Below are positions 26,419-35,103 of a stretch of 64,000 bases of DNA, one piece after another. The position numbers and the translations under genes were made by a program. The first letter of the stretch is position 1; every line of letters starts with the position of its first letter. The notes beneath the pieces were generated by a model. It was not told the DNA's origin. It saw nothing but the letters and a program-made list of their open reading frames with translations, and did not search any database. The stretch is from positions 62,001 through 126,000 of the forward strand of contig NZ_JAMBOB010000004.1 of the NCBI RefSeq assembly GCF_023715415.1. The letters are read 5' to 3'. Origin of the DNA: Neobacillus niacini (GTDB lineage Bacteria; Bacillota; Bacilli; Bacillales; Cytobacillaceae).

Positions 26419-26742
26419 TTAGAACATTTGATATCCATTTTTCCTTAACATCTTAATTGTAATACCAGCAGCAATTGCGCCAGCTAAACCACTCAGCAAT
26501 ATGAGGATATCAGCCGTCGCTAATGAGCCCAGCTTTTGTCCAAGCTCCCCAAACGCCACTTTACTATTTGTAATGTATTCAATGAATTTAACTTTATCAA
26601 CAATAAAAATAGCAATAATCGGATATATGAATGCCATGATCCAAGACATTCTCAAAAGCATATTTAGTATAAAACCAATTCCAAAAAATAACACAAAGAA
26701 TAACAATATCGAAATAATTAATACAACAATGCTCATCTGCAT
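26419..26742 (-). CDS. yuiB: YuiB-like membrane protein
   Basis: A 107-residue protein with three hydrophobic segments (IVVLIISILLFFVLFFGIGF, WIMAFIYPIIAIFIV and ILILLSGLAGAIAAGI). ATG at 26742 (MQMSIVVL) has AAAGGGGG seven bases upstream, better than an ATG eight codons earlier. The gene follows yuiA on the same strand. The name rests on synteny with yuiA and yuiC and on length. Function unknown. Confidence 0.8.
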   Translation of the reverse strand: MQMSIVVLIISILLFFVLFFGIGFILNMLLRMSWIMAFIYPIIAIFIVDKVKFIEYITNSKVAFGELGQKLGSLATADILILLSGLAGAIAAGITIKMLRKNGYQMF

Positions 26743-26837
26743 GGAATTACCCCCTTTACACATCATTAATAAGTTTACTTAATGTCCATTGGGGAGTCAA
26801 TCCTAACACACTAGTTATCTATACATGGGAAAAACTA

Positions 26838-26874
26838 CAAAAAAAATAGCTTCCCGAAGATTTTCGTGGAAGCA
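26838..26874 (-). terminator. Terminator after yuiA
   Basis: GCTTCCACGAA pairs with TTCGGGAAGC (one mismatch) and TATTTTTTTTG follows on the minus strand. Confidence 0.72.
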
Positions 26875-26900
26875 GCTCTAGTTAACCATATAAACTCTAC

Positions 26901-27032
26901 TTAATACTTTTCTTGTTTCTTACCAGAGCCCTCGCAGCAGGTGCATGTTTCAGAACCCCCAAGCAATAATTGGAAATATCCAGTACCTGAACAATAATCA
27001 CAGTTTTTAGTATCTAAGCTAGTTGTTTTCAT
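26901..27032 (-). CDS. yuiA: YuiA family zinc-finger-like small protein
   Basis: A 43-residue gene with ATG after GGAG. The product has CDYCSGTGYF and CTCCEGSGKK: two CxxCxGxG-type knuckles as in the zinc finger of DnaJ. It should bind one zinc ion. Position next to yuiB matches B. subtilis yuiA. A separate terminator lies between it and yuiB, so both independent and read-through expression are possible. Function unknown. Confidence 0.85.
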   Translation of the reverse strand: MKTTSLDTKNCDYCSGTGYFQLLLGGSETCTCCEGSGKKQEKY

Positions 27033-27187
27033 TCAAATCAGCTCCTAAAATATTATTTAAATTTTCTGATAATATATCAAGAATCTGACGAAATGAAAAG
27101 GACGAAATTCAACCGAAAATAGGTAAGAAAACGGATACAACCCAATTTTTCTTCCATTTCCTAAATGTTACTTAAATTTTCAAAAAA

Positions 27188-27679
27188 TTAAAAAAATAAT
27201 TTATAGGCACTATAATTAAAGTGGTCTCCAGGATTTAGTCCATCAAATCCTGGCTTAGTAACACAATCACTTTGATTGATTAGATAGTGCAGCATAATCG
27301 ATGCTTCTTTTTCTTGAAGGAGCTCATCAGGTGCGATAAACCTTGCCTCATAAAGCTCATTTTCCTGGTGTCGTATTCCCTCTTCATTTAGTGGTTCGAG
27401 CTCAAAGACAAGTAAATTATCACTAATCTCTTCTGAAAGGACACCTGTTCTTAGTCCTATCAATCCCTTTACAACGCAATTTATACCAGTTTCTTCCTTC
27501 ACTTCTCTTATTACAGCATCATCAGCCGTTTCTCCTTCGTCAACAAAACCTGCAGGGAGTGACCACTTTCCCTTTAGACCACCGTACCGCTTATTAACAA
27601 CCAGCCAATGCCCCTCAGATGATTTGACTAAACCCGCAACCGCTAACCAAACCTTGCCTCGTTTCTCTTTTTTACTCAT
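27188..27679 (-). CDS. Nudix hydrolase
   Basis: A 163-residue enzyme. The complete Nudix box starts GFVDEGETADDAVI and continues REVKEETGI (consensus Gx5Ex7REUxEExGU), binding the metal ions that cleave nucleoside diphosphates linked to another group. ATG at 27679 (MSKKEKRG) has GAGGGGG upstream. Substrate unknown; the sequence has no extra diagnostic motif. A terminator and repeat copy B lie between it and yumB. Confidence 0.9.
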   Translation of the reverse strand: MSKKEKRGKVWLAVAGLVKSSEGHWLVVNKRYGGLKGKWSLPAGFVDEGETADDAVIREVKEETGINCVVKGLIGLRTGVLSEEISDNLLVFELEPLNEEGIRHQENELYEARFIAPDELLQEKEASIMLHYLINQSDCVTKPGFDGLNPGDHFNYSAYKLFF

Positions 27680-27716
27680 TATGATCCCCCTCACCATACC
27701 GTTAAATATATAGTAA

Positions 27717-27750
27717 CAAAAAAAGGACAGATAGCTCTGCCCCTTTTTTT
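27717..27750. terminator. Terminator after yumB
   Basis: GGGCAGA and TCTGTCC pair with one G-T pair; TTTTTTTG follows on the minus strand. Confidence 0.65.
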
Positions 27751-27761
27751 AAATATATTTA

Positions 27762-27909
27762 TGTCTAGCTCCAGCGCCTAGGGGCTCTCAGGTCTAAGCC
27801 AATCCGTCAGAAAGGTTAAAGAACAACCTTCTCGCCGGCTCGTCTTATGCCTGTCGCCCCTAGGAAAAATTGAACTGCATTTTTCCCTGTTCAAGGCACT
27901 TCCGCTTTT
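27762..27909. repeat. Dispersed palindromic repeat, copy B
   Basis: TGTCTAGCTCCAGCGCCTAG at the left, CCGTCAGAAAGGTT and AACCTTCTCGCCGG in the middle, TCGTCTTATGCCTGTCGCCCC and AAGGCACTTCCGC at the right align with the reverse complement of copy A, with an extra 25-30 bp insert (with its own AAAAATTGAACTGC/GCATTTTTCC dyad) before the right end. It ends five bases from the yumB stop codon. Confidence 0.8.
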
Positions 27910-27913
27910 CGGT

Positions 27914-29131
27914 TTAGAATACGTTAAATTTACCTTTTTTCAATACAAGACCAGCTCCGCCAATCATGAATAAAGAACGATTGTCGACTACTTTTTTCAT
28001 AAAGGACGCCTTTCCACCAAATACCTTTTTACCAAAGACAACGCCAATGGCATCGTCATGACCAAGTGAGCATACGGTACCTTTATTATCAAACGTAAAG
28101 GTCTCAAGGTCGGTCTTGTTGCGAATTAAAGCAGCCAAGTTACGCGCAACGACTTCTCCCTGCTGCATAGCAATTTGTGCAGTTGGAGGATAAGGACGAT
28201 TGATTTCTTCATTGATAACAAGTGAACTGTCACCAATGATAAACACATCATCAAATCCTGGTACACGAAGGTCAGGTTGTACCTTTACACGGCCTCTCAT
28301 GGCTTCAAAGCCTGATTTCTCAATAATAGAATTTCCACGTACACCCGCAGCCCAAACGACCGTTTCTGCTTTAATTTCACGTGGTTCTTCTTCACCTTTT
28401 GCTACGATGATACCATCAGGTGTACATTCTTTAATCGCTGTTCCAATTAAGAATTCTACCCCTTTACGCTCCAATGTTGATACAGCGTAGTTAACAAGCT
28501 CCGGATCGAAGCCCGGAAGAACAGTCGGAGCTGCCTCGACACAAAGAATTTTTACTTTGTGAGAATCTACATCATATTCATGGCATAGCTCAGGTACTCG
28601 GTTGGTTAATTCACCTAAGAATTCAATACCAGTAAAGCCTGCACCGCCAACAACGATAACCAAACGATTGTCGTTCTTTTCTTCTTCCATATTATAAGTG
28701 GCGAATTGATATTCAATATGCTCACGTAATTGGCGAGATGAATTTACATTTGTAATCCCAAAAGCATACTCCTTTAACCCTTTGATACCAAAGGTTTCCG
28801 GTTCGCCACCAAGAGCTATAACGAGATAATCATACTGTACCTCGCCCTTTTCTAAAATTACCTTTTTCTCGTCTTTCTTGATTTCAACAACCGTATCCTG
28901 GACAAAGTCAACTTTACTTCTATCAATAACATCACGAATATCATAACGTACACGGTCATGATGAAGTGTGCCTGCAGAAGCCTCATGCAGCCATGTAGTT
29001 TCATAATGGTAATCATTTTTATTTATTAAAACGATATCTGCTTCATTCACTCCAACAAGCTTTTGCAATCTGACAGTTGTCATAAGCCCGCCATATCCCG
29101 CACCAACAATAACAATTTTCGGCTTTCTCAA
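27914..29131 (-). CDS. yumB: Type II NADH dehydrogenase (YumB-like)
   Basis: A 405-residue single-subunit, non-proton-pumping NADH:menaquinone oxidoreductase. [10 protein letters not shown] binds [22 protein letters not shown] binds NADH, and IIGDSSLV with [11 protein letters not shown] closes the FAD site; a basic C-terminus should bind the membrane. I choose TTG at 29131 ([10 protein letters not shown]) since it reproduces the YumB start and AGGTGG precedes it; GTG codons further upstream lie inside or too near that site. A Rex-like operator lies about 95 bp upstream. Confidence 0.92.
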   Translation of the reverse strand: MRKPKIVIVGAGYGGLMTTVRLQKLVGVNEADIVLINKNDYHYETTWLHEASAGTLHHDRVRYDIRDVIDRSKVDFVQDTVVEIKKDEKKVILEKGEVQYDYLVIALGGEPETFGIKGLKEYAFGITNVNSSRQLREHIEYQFATYNMEEEKNDNRLVIVVGGAGFTGIEFLGELTNRVPELCHEYDVDSHKVKILCVEAAPTVLPGFDPELVNYAVSTLERKGVEFLIGTAIKECTPDGIIVAKGEEEPREIKAETVVWAAGVRGNSIIEKSGFEAMRGRVKVQPDLRVPGFDDVFIIGDSSLVINEEINRPYPPTAQIAMQQGEVVARNLAALIRNKTDLETFTFDNKGTVCSLGHDDAIGVVFGKKVFGGKASFMKKVVDNRSLFMIGGAGLVLKKGKFNVF

Positions 29132-29465
29132 AGTGATCACTTCCACCTTTTTTATTTTTGAGTAATATACTTGTTCTTAGCTTCCTCAGCTTTTGTGGTT
29201 TTTATTTTGTTTAGAGGAAAAAAGTATGTGATATAATTCACGTACAACGACACAAAAGTTTTCCTTTTTTGTCACAAAAATTTAACATCTATCCTCAATA
29301 CATATTATGCTAAACACTTCACAATTTCAAGTAGGTAAATGATTATTTTTAAAAAATGGAATGATTTTTTTAACTATCTGAATATTCCCCAAAAGTTGTG
29401 AGGATTTTATATTTATGTGATATTATAAGGAATGGAGTCTGTCACTACATAAGTTGGGGGGATAC
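29132..29465. other. Divergent regulatory region between yumB and yumC
   Basis: A 334-bp AT-rich gap without a convincing ORF. It contains the Rex-like dyad at 29226-29243, a near-inverted ACACAAAAG...TTTTGTCACA around 29250-29276, and an extended -10 sequence TGATATTAT about 35-45 bp before the yumC start. Confidence 0.6.
29226..29243. promoter_or_regulatory. Candidate Rex operator
   Basis: ATGTGATATAATTCACGT carries the inverted repeat GTGA-N6-TCAC of the Rex consensus TTGTGAAATATTTCACAA. Rex senses NADH/NAD and represses ndh in B. subtilis. Here the site sits upstream of a type II NADH dehydrogenase. The central TATAAT could also serve as a -10 box. Confidence 0.42.
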
Positions 29466-30467
29466 ATGGTGCAAGAGGATCAAAAAGTTTATGACATAAC
29501 CATTATCGGGGGCGGCCCTACAGGTCTATTTACTGCTTTTTATGGCGGTATGAGACAAGCTTCAGTAAAAATTATTGAAAGCTTACCACAATTAGGCGGT
29601 CAATTATCAGCACTATACCCGGAAAAATACATTTACGATGTTGCAGGATTTCCAAAAGTCCGTGCACAAGAATTAATTGATAATTTAAAAGAACAAATGG
29701 CAAAGTTTGAGCCAGCCGTTGCACTCGAGCAATCCGTCGAGAAATTGGAAAAACAAGAGGATGGAACCTTCAAATTAACAACCAATTCGGAAGTTCACTA
29801 CTCTAAAACAGTTATTATTACAGCAGGTAATGGTGCGTTCCAGCCACGTCGTTTAGAACTTGAAAGCGCTGCACAATATGAGCGTAAAAATCTTCATTAC
29901 TTTATTGATGATCTTAACAAGTTTGCAGGTCAAAAGGTTGTCGTTTTCGGCGGCGGAGATTCAGCTGTAGACTGGGCATTAATGTTAGAACCTATTGCCA
30001 AAGAAGTAACACTTGTCCACCGCAGAGATAAATTTAGAGCTCACGAGCATAGTGTTGAGAACTTGCATAACTCAAAAGTGAATGTAAAAACTCCTTTTGT
30101 GCCTGCAGAATTAATTGGCGATGATCTCGGCATTAAGCAAGTTGTCCTAACAGGGGTTAATGGTGAAGGCAGAGAAGCCATTGATGTGGATGCGGTAATC
30201 TGTAACTATGGTTTCGTCTCCTCTCTAGGTCCAATTAAAGAATGGGGTTTACAAATCGAGAAGAATTCTATCGTGGTAAATTCCAAAATGGAAACAGCTA
30301 TTCCAGGTATTTATGCTGCAGGAGATATTTGCACATACGAAGGTAAAGTAAAATTAATTGCCTGTGGATTTGGTGAAGCTCCAACGGCTGTTAACAATGC
30401 GAAAGCATTTATCGATCCAAAAGCAAAAATCCAGCCTCTTCACAGTTCGTCTATGTTTGGAAAGTAA
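29466..30467 (+). CDS. yumC: Ferredoxin/flavodoxin-NADP reductase, thioredoxin-reductase-like
   Basis: A 333-residue flavoprotein. [19 protein letters not shown] binds [17 protein letters not shown] binds NADPH, and [19 protein letters not shown] is the second FAD motif. The CxxC of true thioredoxin reductases is missing, which fits the YumC ferredoxin-NADP reductase family. ATG at 29466 has GGGGGG four bases ahead; the frame opens a few codons earlier through that site. It diverges from yumB. Confidence 0.95.
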   Translation: MVQEDQKVYDITIIGGGPTGLFTAFYGGMRQASVKIIESLPQLGGQLSALYPEKYIYDVAGFPKVRAQELIDNLKEQMAKFEPAVALEQSVEKLEKQEDGTFKLTTNSEVHYSKTVIITAGNGAFQPRRLELESAAQYERKNLHYFIDDLNKFAGQKVVVFGGGDSAVDWALMLEPIAKEVTLVHRRDKFRAHEHSVENLHNSKVNVKTPFVPAELIGDDLGIKQVVLTGVNGEGREAIDVDAVICNYGFVSSLGPIKEWGLQIEKNSIVVNSKMETAIPGIYAAGDICTYEGKVKLIACGFGEAPTAVNNAKAFIDPKAKIQPLHSSSMFGK

Positions 30468-30471
30468 TAGA

Positions 30472-30498
30472 TAAAGGCGCCGTTTTGGCGCCTTTTAA
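30472..30498. terminator. Terminator of yumC
   Basis: AAGGCGCC and GGCGCCTT form a perfect 8-bp stem around GTTTT, followed by TTAATATT. It also precedes the convergent yutM. Confidence 0.78.
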
Positions 30499-30505
30499 TA
30501 TTATA

Positions 30506-30871
30506 TTAACATTCTTCTGGTGTACCTGTTGCTGTTGCCGTCCTGAAGGATGAGCCACAGCCGCATGAGGCAATGGCGTTTGGATTATCAATGGTAAATC
30601 CGCCGCCCATCATCGATTGCTTATAATCAATTTTTGTCCCATTCAGGATTAGGGCATCCTCTTTAGCCACAAGAATTTGAATTCCATGCTGTGTAAAATG
30701 GAGATCCTCTTCCTTCACCTCATGATCAAAACCCATACCGTATGACAAACCACTGCAGCCGCCGCCCTTTACACTAACTCGTAATAGGGCACCTTCTTCT
30801 TCATTGTGTTTCATCATTTCTTTTATTTGAAGAGCTGCGGCTTCCGTTATAATAACTGCATCATTACTCAT
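30506..30871 (-). CDS. yutM: A-type iron-sulfur carrier (IscA/ErpA family)
   Basis: A 121-residue HesB/IscA protein. The three cysteines that bind Fe-S are in GGGCSGLSY (Cys39) and SCGCGSS (Cys103, Cys105). It carries clusters from the Suf system to target enzymes. ATG follows GGGAGG. An 11-residue tail (TATATGTPEEC), including an extra terminal Cys, extends beyond the usual end. The location between yumC and yuzB matches B. subtilis yutM. Confidence 0.92.
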   Translation of the reverse strand: MSNDAVIITEAAALQIKEMMKHNEEEGALLRVSVKGGGCSGLSYGMGFDHEVKEEDLHFTQHGIQILVAKEDALILNGTKIDYKQSMMGGGFTIDNPNAIASCGCGSSFRTATATGTPEEC

Positions 30872-30971
30872 AGATTTCTTCCTCCCTTTTTTGAGGTCTT
30901 TCTTATTAGTATATACACTGTATCTTCATGACTCAACTAATACGTTCCTAATGAGTATTATATGATTAGAT

Positions 30972-30998
30972 TAAAATAAGGAAGCGATATACGCTCCC
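30972..30998 (-). terminator. Weak terminator after yuzB
   Basis: GGGAGCG and CGCTTCC pair with one G-T pair; TTATTTTAATC follows on the minus strand. Confidence 0.5.
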
Positions 30999-31017
30999 CT
31001 TTCGTACAACTATCTAT

Positions 31018-31257
31018 TTAAAACATAGGATTCTCATCTAAATATTTGTAAATATTATCCACAAGGTCATCAGGTGTTGTCCCAGTTACCACTTCACCGT
31101 TTACAAGTGCAAAAAGGGTGGAGGCACATTTTCCGCAATATCCAAGACATCCATATTCAATGATATCAAGATTTGGGTCTCTTTCTAACTTTTCCAAGGC
31201 CTTTTGGGCACCACTGGCTAAATTACTCATACAAAATTCAATAATTGGCATTAACAT
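31018..31257 (-). CDS. yuzB: YuzB family protein (DUF1450)
   Basis: A 79-residue protein. IIEFCMSNL and [20 protein letters not shown] are the DUF1450 core, with four or more cysteines in a CxxxCxxC layout that suggest a metal or Fe-S site (thioredoxin-like ferredoxin fold inferred). ATG at 31257 follows GGAGAGGTG; a second ATG two codons later is possible. Part of the local redox cluster. Confidence 0.87.
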   Translation of the reverse strand: MLMPIIEFCMSNLASGAQKALEKLERDPNLDIIEYGCLGYCGKCASTLFALVNGEVVTGTTPDDLVDNIYKYLDENPMF

Positions 31258-31470
31258 GGCTATCACCTCTCCACAACATATTATCCTACTATTTTTCTTT
31301 AGCCACGTCAAATACCATGTTTCATGTAGAAATGTCAATAGAATTGTCATATGTGTTGTTATTTTGTCATAATTCAGCTATACTTTTAATGGATTTAAAG
31401 ACTATATTACTATCATTTTTAACTAAAAATTAACACATAATTACTGGTGTACAAAAAGGGGAAATAAAAA

Positions 31471-32538
31471 ATGAAAAACCTTGTAATTCTCGGTGGCGGA
31501 TATGGTGGAATGAAGATTTTGAGTGAACTTCTTCCAAACAATTTACCTGAGGATATAAGAATTACACTAGTTGACCGCGTTCCTTACCATTGTTTAAAAA
31601 CGGAATATTATGCCTTAGCGGCTGGGACAGTTTCTGATAAGGAGTTGCGCGTTTCTTTTCCAGAACATCCACAATTAGAAATTAAATATGGAGAAGTTAC
31701 CGGAATTGAAAAAGACAATAAAAAGGTCTTGATCAAAGATTCCGAGCCCATCAACTATGACGAATTAATCATTGGTCTAGGCTGTGAGGACAAGTATCAT
31801 GGTGTACCAGGTGCAGATCAATACACCTACAGCATTCAGAGTATTGAAAAGTCCCGTATGACCTATTCAGTACTAAACAATTTAGGACCTGGTTCTGTTG
31901 TGGGTATCGTGGGTGCTGGGCTTAGCGGTGTAGAGCTTGCCAGTGAATTGAGCGAAAGCCGTAACGATCTCAAAATTAAACTATTTGATCGTGGCAAGCA
32001 CATTCTTCCTGCCTTTCCTGACCGCTTAAGTAAATATGTAGAAAATTGGTTTCATAAAAATAATGTCGAAATTATTAATAACTCTAATATCACAAAGGTG
32101 GAGGAAAATCTACTTTATAACCATGATGAGCCAATTCCTTGTGATGTGATTGTTTGGACCGCAGGTATCCAGGCGAATAAGGTTGTTCGGGAATTAGGGG
32201 AAGAAATGGACCGCTCAGGCAGGCTCATTATTACACCCCGTCATCATTTACCAAATGATGAGGACGTTTTTATTCTAGGAGATTGCGCAAGTCTCCCTCA
32301 TGCCCCAAGTGCTCAATTAGCAGAGGGACAAGCGGAGCAAATCGTCGAAGTGTTGAAAAAGCGCTGGAATGGCGAGGAACCTCCAGTTGATTTCCCAACG
32401 ATTAAATTAAAAGGGGTTCTAGGTTCTCTCGGTAAGAAACATGGTTTTGGGATGATGGCCGACAGAGCGATTACCGGCCGGGTTGCCCGTCTGTTAAAAT
32501 CAGGAATACTCTGGCTCTACAAATATCATAACGGTTGA
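31471..32538 (+). CDS. yutJ: NADH dehydrogenase-like flavoprotein YutJ
   Basis: A 355-residue FAD/NAD(P) disulfide-oxidoreductase-family protein. LVILGGGYGGM binds FAD, VVGIVGAGLSGVELASEL binds the pyridine nucleotide, and FILGDCASLPHAPSAQLAEG is the closing FAD motif. It is a second NDH-2-like enzyme beside yumB, about 50 residues shorter and with a different C-terminus, so its acceptor may differ. ATG follows AAGGGG. Confidence 0.9.
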   Translation: MKNLVILGGGYGGMKILSELLPNNLPEDIRITLVDRVPYHCLKTEYYALAAGTVSDKELRVSFPEHPQLEIKYGEVTGIEKDNKKVLIKDSEPINYDELIIGLGCEDKYHGVPGADQYTYSIQSIEKSRMTYSVLNNLGPGSVVGIVGAGLSGVELASELSESRNDLKIKLFDRGKHILPAFPDRLSKYVENWFHKNNVEIINNSNITKVEENLLYNHDEPIPCDVIVWTAGIQANKVVRELGEEMDRSGRLIITPRHHLPNDEDVFILGDCASLPHAPSAQLAEGQAEQIVEVLKKRWNGEEPPVDFPTIKLKGVLGSLGKKHGFGMMADRAITGRVARLLKSGILWLYKYHNG

Positions 32539-32542
32539 TTTT

Positions 32543-32582
32543 AAAACGAAGCATTCCAGCATAATCTGGAATGCTTCGTTTA
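32543..32582. terminator. Bidirectional terminator between yutJ and yuzD
   Basis: AACGAAGCATTCCAG and CTGGAATGCTTCGTT form a perfect 15-bp stem around CATAAT. Confidence 0.85.
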
Positions 32583-32906
32583 TATCGCTTTGTACCCGTA
32601 CTTTTCCAATTCATTAAAAATTGTTTTTAGTCGTGGGTTGCCTTCACCGACAATCTTATCCTTAATGACAACTACTGGATAGAACATATCTTCTTCAATG
32701 ACTCGTTTGGCAAAGTTCTCTTTTTCACTGTCACTAGGTGGTTGATAAATATCAACATAGGTCATTTTGAATGGCTGCTCCGGGAACTTCCTAGCTATAG
32801 CTGCCTCTAGCCATTCAAATGTCTCCTTTGAGGATGGTAAATTCACGCAACTTGGACATAGCTGTTCTGCACCATAGAGGATAATTTCAACTGTAGTAGT
32901 AGTCAT
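32580..32906 (-). CDS. yuzD: YuzD family protein (DUF1462)
   Basis: A 108-residue thioredoxin-fold protein. EIILYGAEQLCPSCVNLPSS shows a CPSC pair near the N-terminus after the first strand, and MFYPVVVIKDKIVGEG the cis-Pro-like strand. This is the DUF1462/YuzD core. Likely a disulfide or Fe-S handling protein; inferred. It diverges from yutI. Confidence 0.87.
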   Translation of the reverse strand: MTTTTVEIILYGAEQLCPSCVNLPSSKETFEWLEAAIARKFPEQPFKMTYVDIYQPPSDSEKENFAKRVIEEDMFYPVVVIKDKIVGEGNPRLKTIFNELEKYGYKAI

Positions 32907-33056
32907 TCCATCAATCCTGCCTTTTTCTTTTATTTTACCTCATTTAAACTATTAAACATAAGAATATGGTTGGAAATGTGCGATTTCCCATTTCATGAGA
33001 ATGGATTTTTCCCTTCAATGACATTATAATATAAGGTAGGAAGGAGACGATAAAAT

Positions 33057-33299
33057 ATGGCAGAACAAGTACAAGAAATGTTTGAGCAGGTTCAGGAAGT
33101 ATTAGATAAATTACGTCCATTTCTTCTTCGCGATGGAGGAGATTGTGAGTTAGTTGATGTTGAGGATGGTATTGTGAAACTTCGTTTACTAGGTGCATGC
33201 GGAAGCTGCCCGAGCTCAACAATTACCCTAAAAGCAGGAATTGAAAGAGCACTTTTAGAGGAAGTTCCTGGCGTTGTTGAAGTAGAACAAGTATTTTAA
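33057..33299 (+). CDS. yutI: NifU C-terminal-domain Fe-S scaffold
   Basis: An 80-residue NifU-like protein. [17 protein letters not shown] and [18 protein letters not shown] carry the family core, with the Fe-S-binding CxxC at Cys48 and Cys51. It acts as cluster scaffold or carrier for the Suf pathway. ATG follows AAGGAG at about ten bases. It diverges from yuzD and ends in a strong terminator. Confidence 0.92.
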   Translation: MAEQVQEMFEQVQEVLDKLRPFLLRDGGDCELVDVEDGIVKLRLLGACGSCPSSTITLKAGIERALLEEVPGVVEVEQVF

Positions 33300-33305
33300 T
33301 AAAGA

Positions 33306-33341
33306 TTAAGAGCGATTGCTGCCCTGGCAATCGCTCTTTCT
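33306..33341. terminator. Bidirectional terminator between yutI and yutH
   Basis: AAGAGCGATTGC and GCAATCGCTCTT form a perfect 12-bp stem around TGCCCTG. Confidence 0.87.
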
Positions 33342-33342
33342 A

Positions 33343-34353
33343 TTATCTCTTGGTTAACCAGTCTAATTGTGGAATATTTAATGGTTTCAAGGGAGCTCCG
33401 ACAGTATGATAAAAATTGCTTAGAAAACGTTCATATTCTGTTGATTGATTTAACATCTTATTTAACTGCTCTTCTAGAAGTTTCTTTTCCTGCTCCGAAC
33501 GAGTGATATAGTAATTTTCAATACACTCAAAATAGTGAAGCGGAAATAATAAACGGGAAAACAGTAAACGCCACGAAAAAGAGGTTAAAGGGGCAATGCT
33601 TTGATATTCAACAAAAAACTGTCTTACATCAATTTCATAGGTTTGCGTATTTCTGAAATATCGCTCTCTCGTCCATTCTGCAAGGTCACGGCTGCGATGA
33701 TCAAAAACCCAATCAAAAGGGTCCTTAATGTAATAATTCGCCCCCCACGAACCGTTTGTAAAACGTTCATGGCATACAGTTCCACTATCCGATTCCTTTG
33801 GTTCATCATCCAGCTCGGTATCCACCAAATACTGGATAGCATTTTCCGTTAGTCCAATATAATAGGGAAATGAATCAATAAACATTCGTTCAAAATCATC
33901 CTCAGGTGTTTGATACAAGAGCTCACTCCATACCTTCTCAATTTGGTCCAGCCGCTTTTCCCATAATTGTTTCCATTGCCCAATTCGGCTAGTCCTCTCG
34001 ATTTTAAATGGCACTGTTTTTCCGCGCTCATGAAATTTAGCTAACTTTCTTCCTACTTTTACTTTTACCTGTTTGTCGGTTTGCCGATTTGCCAATACAC
34101 AATATTGATGGTCCTCCCAAGTGGTAATGAGGCTCCCCTCATTAGATTGTAAAAAGGCTGGAACATGGGAATCTCCATTTTTTCTTAAATGCTCAGCAAT
34201 TTTCTCGAGTTCAGCAATATCATTCGCTTCTCTTCCGTCAGAATTGGCAACTAAATAAAACCATCCATTACTTCTAAGTGCGTCATAGGAATCAAGCTTT
34301 ACATATTCCTCTACTTGGATACCATATTTATTTTCAAGTAATTTTTGAAGCAC
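33343..34353 (-). CDS. yutH: Spore coat protein YutH (CotS-like kinase fold)
   Basis: A 336-residue protein of the CotS/YutH family, structurally related to aminoglycoside phosphotransferases. The segment LAKFHERGKTVPF and GSWGANYYIKDPFDWVFDHRSRDLAEW correspond to the substrate loop and the degenerate D-x-x-R region, and normal kinase motifs such as HxDxxxxN are not evident, so it is likely structural. GTG start with GAGGTG five bases ahead. In B. subtilis it is a coat component made in the mother cell. Confidence 0.88.
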   Translation of the reverse strand: MLQKLLENKYGIQVEEYVKLDSYDALRSNGWFYLVANSDGREANDIAELEKIAEHLRKNGDSHVPAFLQSNEGSLITTWEDHQYCVLANRQTDKQVKVKVGRKLAKFHERGKTVPFKIERTSRIGQWKQLWEKRLDQIEKVWSELLYQTPEDDFERMFIDSFPYYIGLTENAIQYLVDTELDDEPKESDSGTVCHERFTNGSWGANYYIKDPFDWVFDHRSRDLAEWTRERYFRNTQTYEIDVRQFFVEYQSIAPLTSFSWRLLFSRLLFPLHYFECIENYYITRSEQEKKLLEEQLNKMLNQSTEYERFLSNFYHTVGAPLKPLNIPQLDWLTKR

Positions 34354-34562
34354 GCTTCCACCTCTTCTCTTTTCTTCTCTTATGTCATATATATGTAGTA
34401 GCCCAAAAAACTTGTTGTCTTCTTACGTAATAAAAGTATAAGAAAAACATTATAGGAGAAATCTGTAAGGAGGGTATTGGTTCATTCGTTCCTATTCAAA
34501 TCAGCTTGCATATGTTATGAATTAAGTATAGTGAAAATTCCAAAAGAAAAGGTGATAAATGG

Positions 34563-35063
34563 ATGGCAGAGGCTAAAAAAATGGATTTAACAGAGGAAAC
34601 AGCACGTAGATGGATTAAAGAAAGAGGAGTAGAAATTCAGGATATTGCGGATCTAGTCTTTTTTTTACAGGAAAAATACCATGAAAATTTAAAAATGGAA
34701 GACTGTATCGCAAATGTCGAGCGTGTAATCGCTAAACGAGAAGTTCAAAATGCCATCATTACGGGGATCCAGCTCGATATGCTCGCCGAAAAGAACATGC
34801 TGGAGGAACCTATTCAATCAATTATTAAAACGGACGAAAGTCTATACGGCGTAGATGAAATTTTAGCATTGTCCATCGTGAATGTGTATGGGTCCATCGG
34901 CTTTACGAACTATGGCTATATTGATAAGCAAAAGCCTGGCATTTTAGCCCGTTTAAATGATAAATCAACTGGTGAATGTCATACGTTTCTAGACGATATC
35001 ATCGGTGCAATTGCTGCAGCTGCATCAAGCAGATTGGCACATCGTGCAGCACATGTGGAATAA
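34563..35063 (+). CDS. yutG: Phosphatidylglycerophosphatase A-related protein (YutG)
   Basis: A 166-residue PgpA-family protein. ARRWIKERGVEIQDIADLV at the start and NVYGSIGFTNYGYIDKQKPGIL with HTFLDDIIGAIAAAASSRLAH at the end match the YutG/PgpA core; the paired Asp residues are the likely metal site. The strong membrane helices of E. coli PgpA are absent, so it is soluble or peripheral. Role in phosphatidylglycerol synthesis is inferred from family. ATG follows AAAGGTG. Confidence 0.85.
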   Translation: MAEAKKMDLTEETARRWIKERGVEIQDIADLVFFLQEKYHENLKMEDCIANVERVIAKREVQNAIITGIQLDMLAEKNMLEEPIQSIIKTDESLYGVDEILALSIVNVYGSIGFTNYGYIDKQKPGILARLNDKSTGECHTFLDDIIGAIAAAASSRLAHRAAHVE

Positions 35064-35073
35064 AAAGCAGTAA

Positions 35074-35103
35074 AAAGGATGGAAATCTATCCATCCTTTT
35101 TTT
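35074..35103. terminator. Terminator of yutG
   Basis: AAGGATGGA and TCCATCCTT form a 9-bp stem, followed by TTTTTTT. It lies at the convergent yutF end. Confidence 0.8.

Noticed and set aside
34468..34620. Strong AAGGAGGG followed by a TTG-started short ORF ahead of yutG
   Set aside because: The gap to TTG is only three bases and the ORF runs into yutG in another frame; no better start follows.
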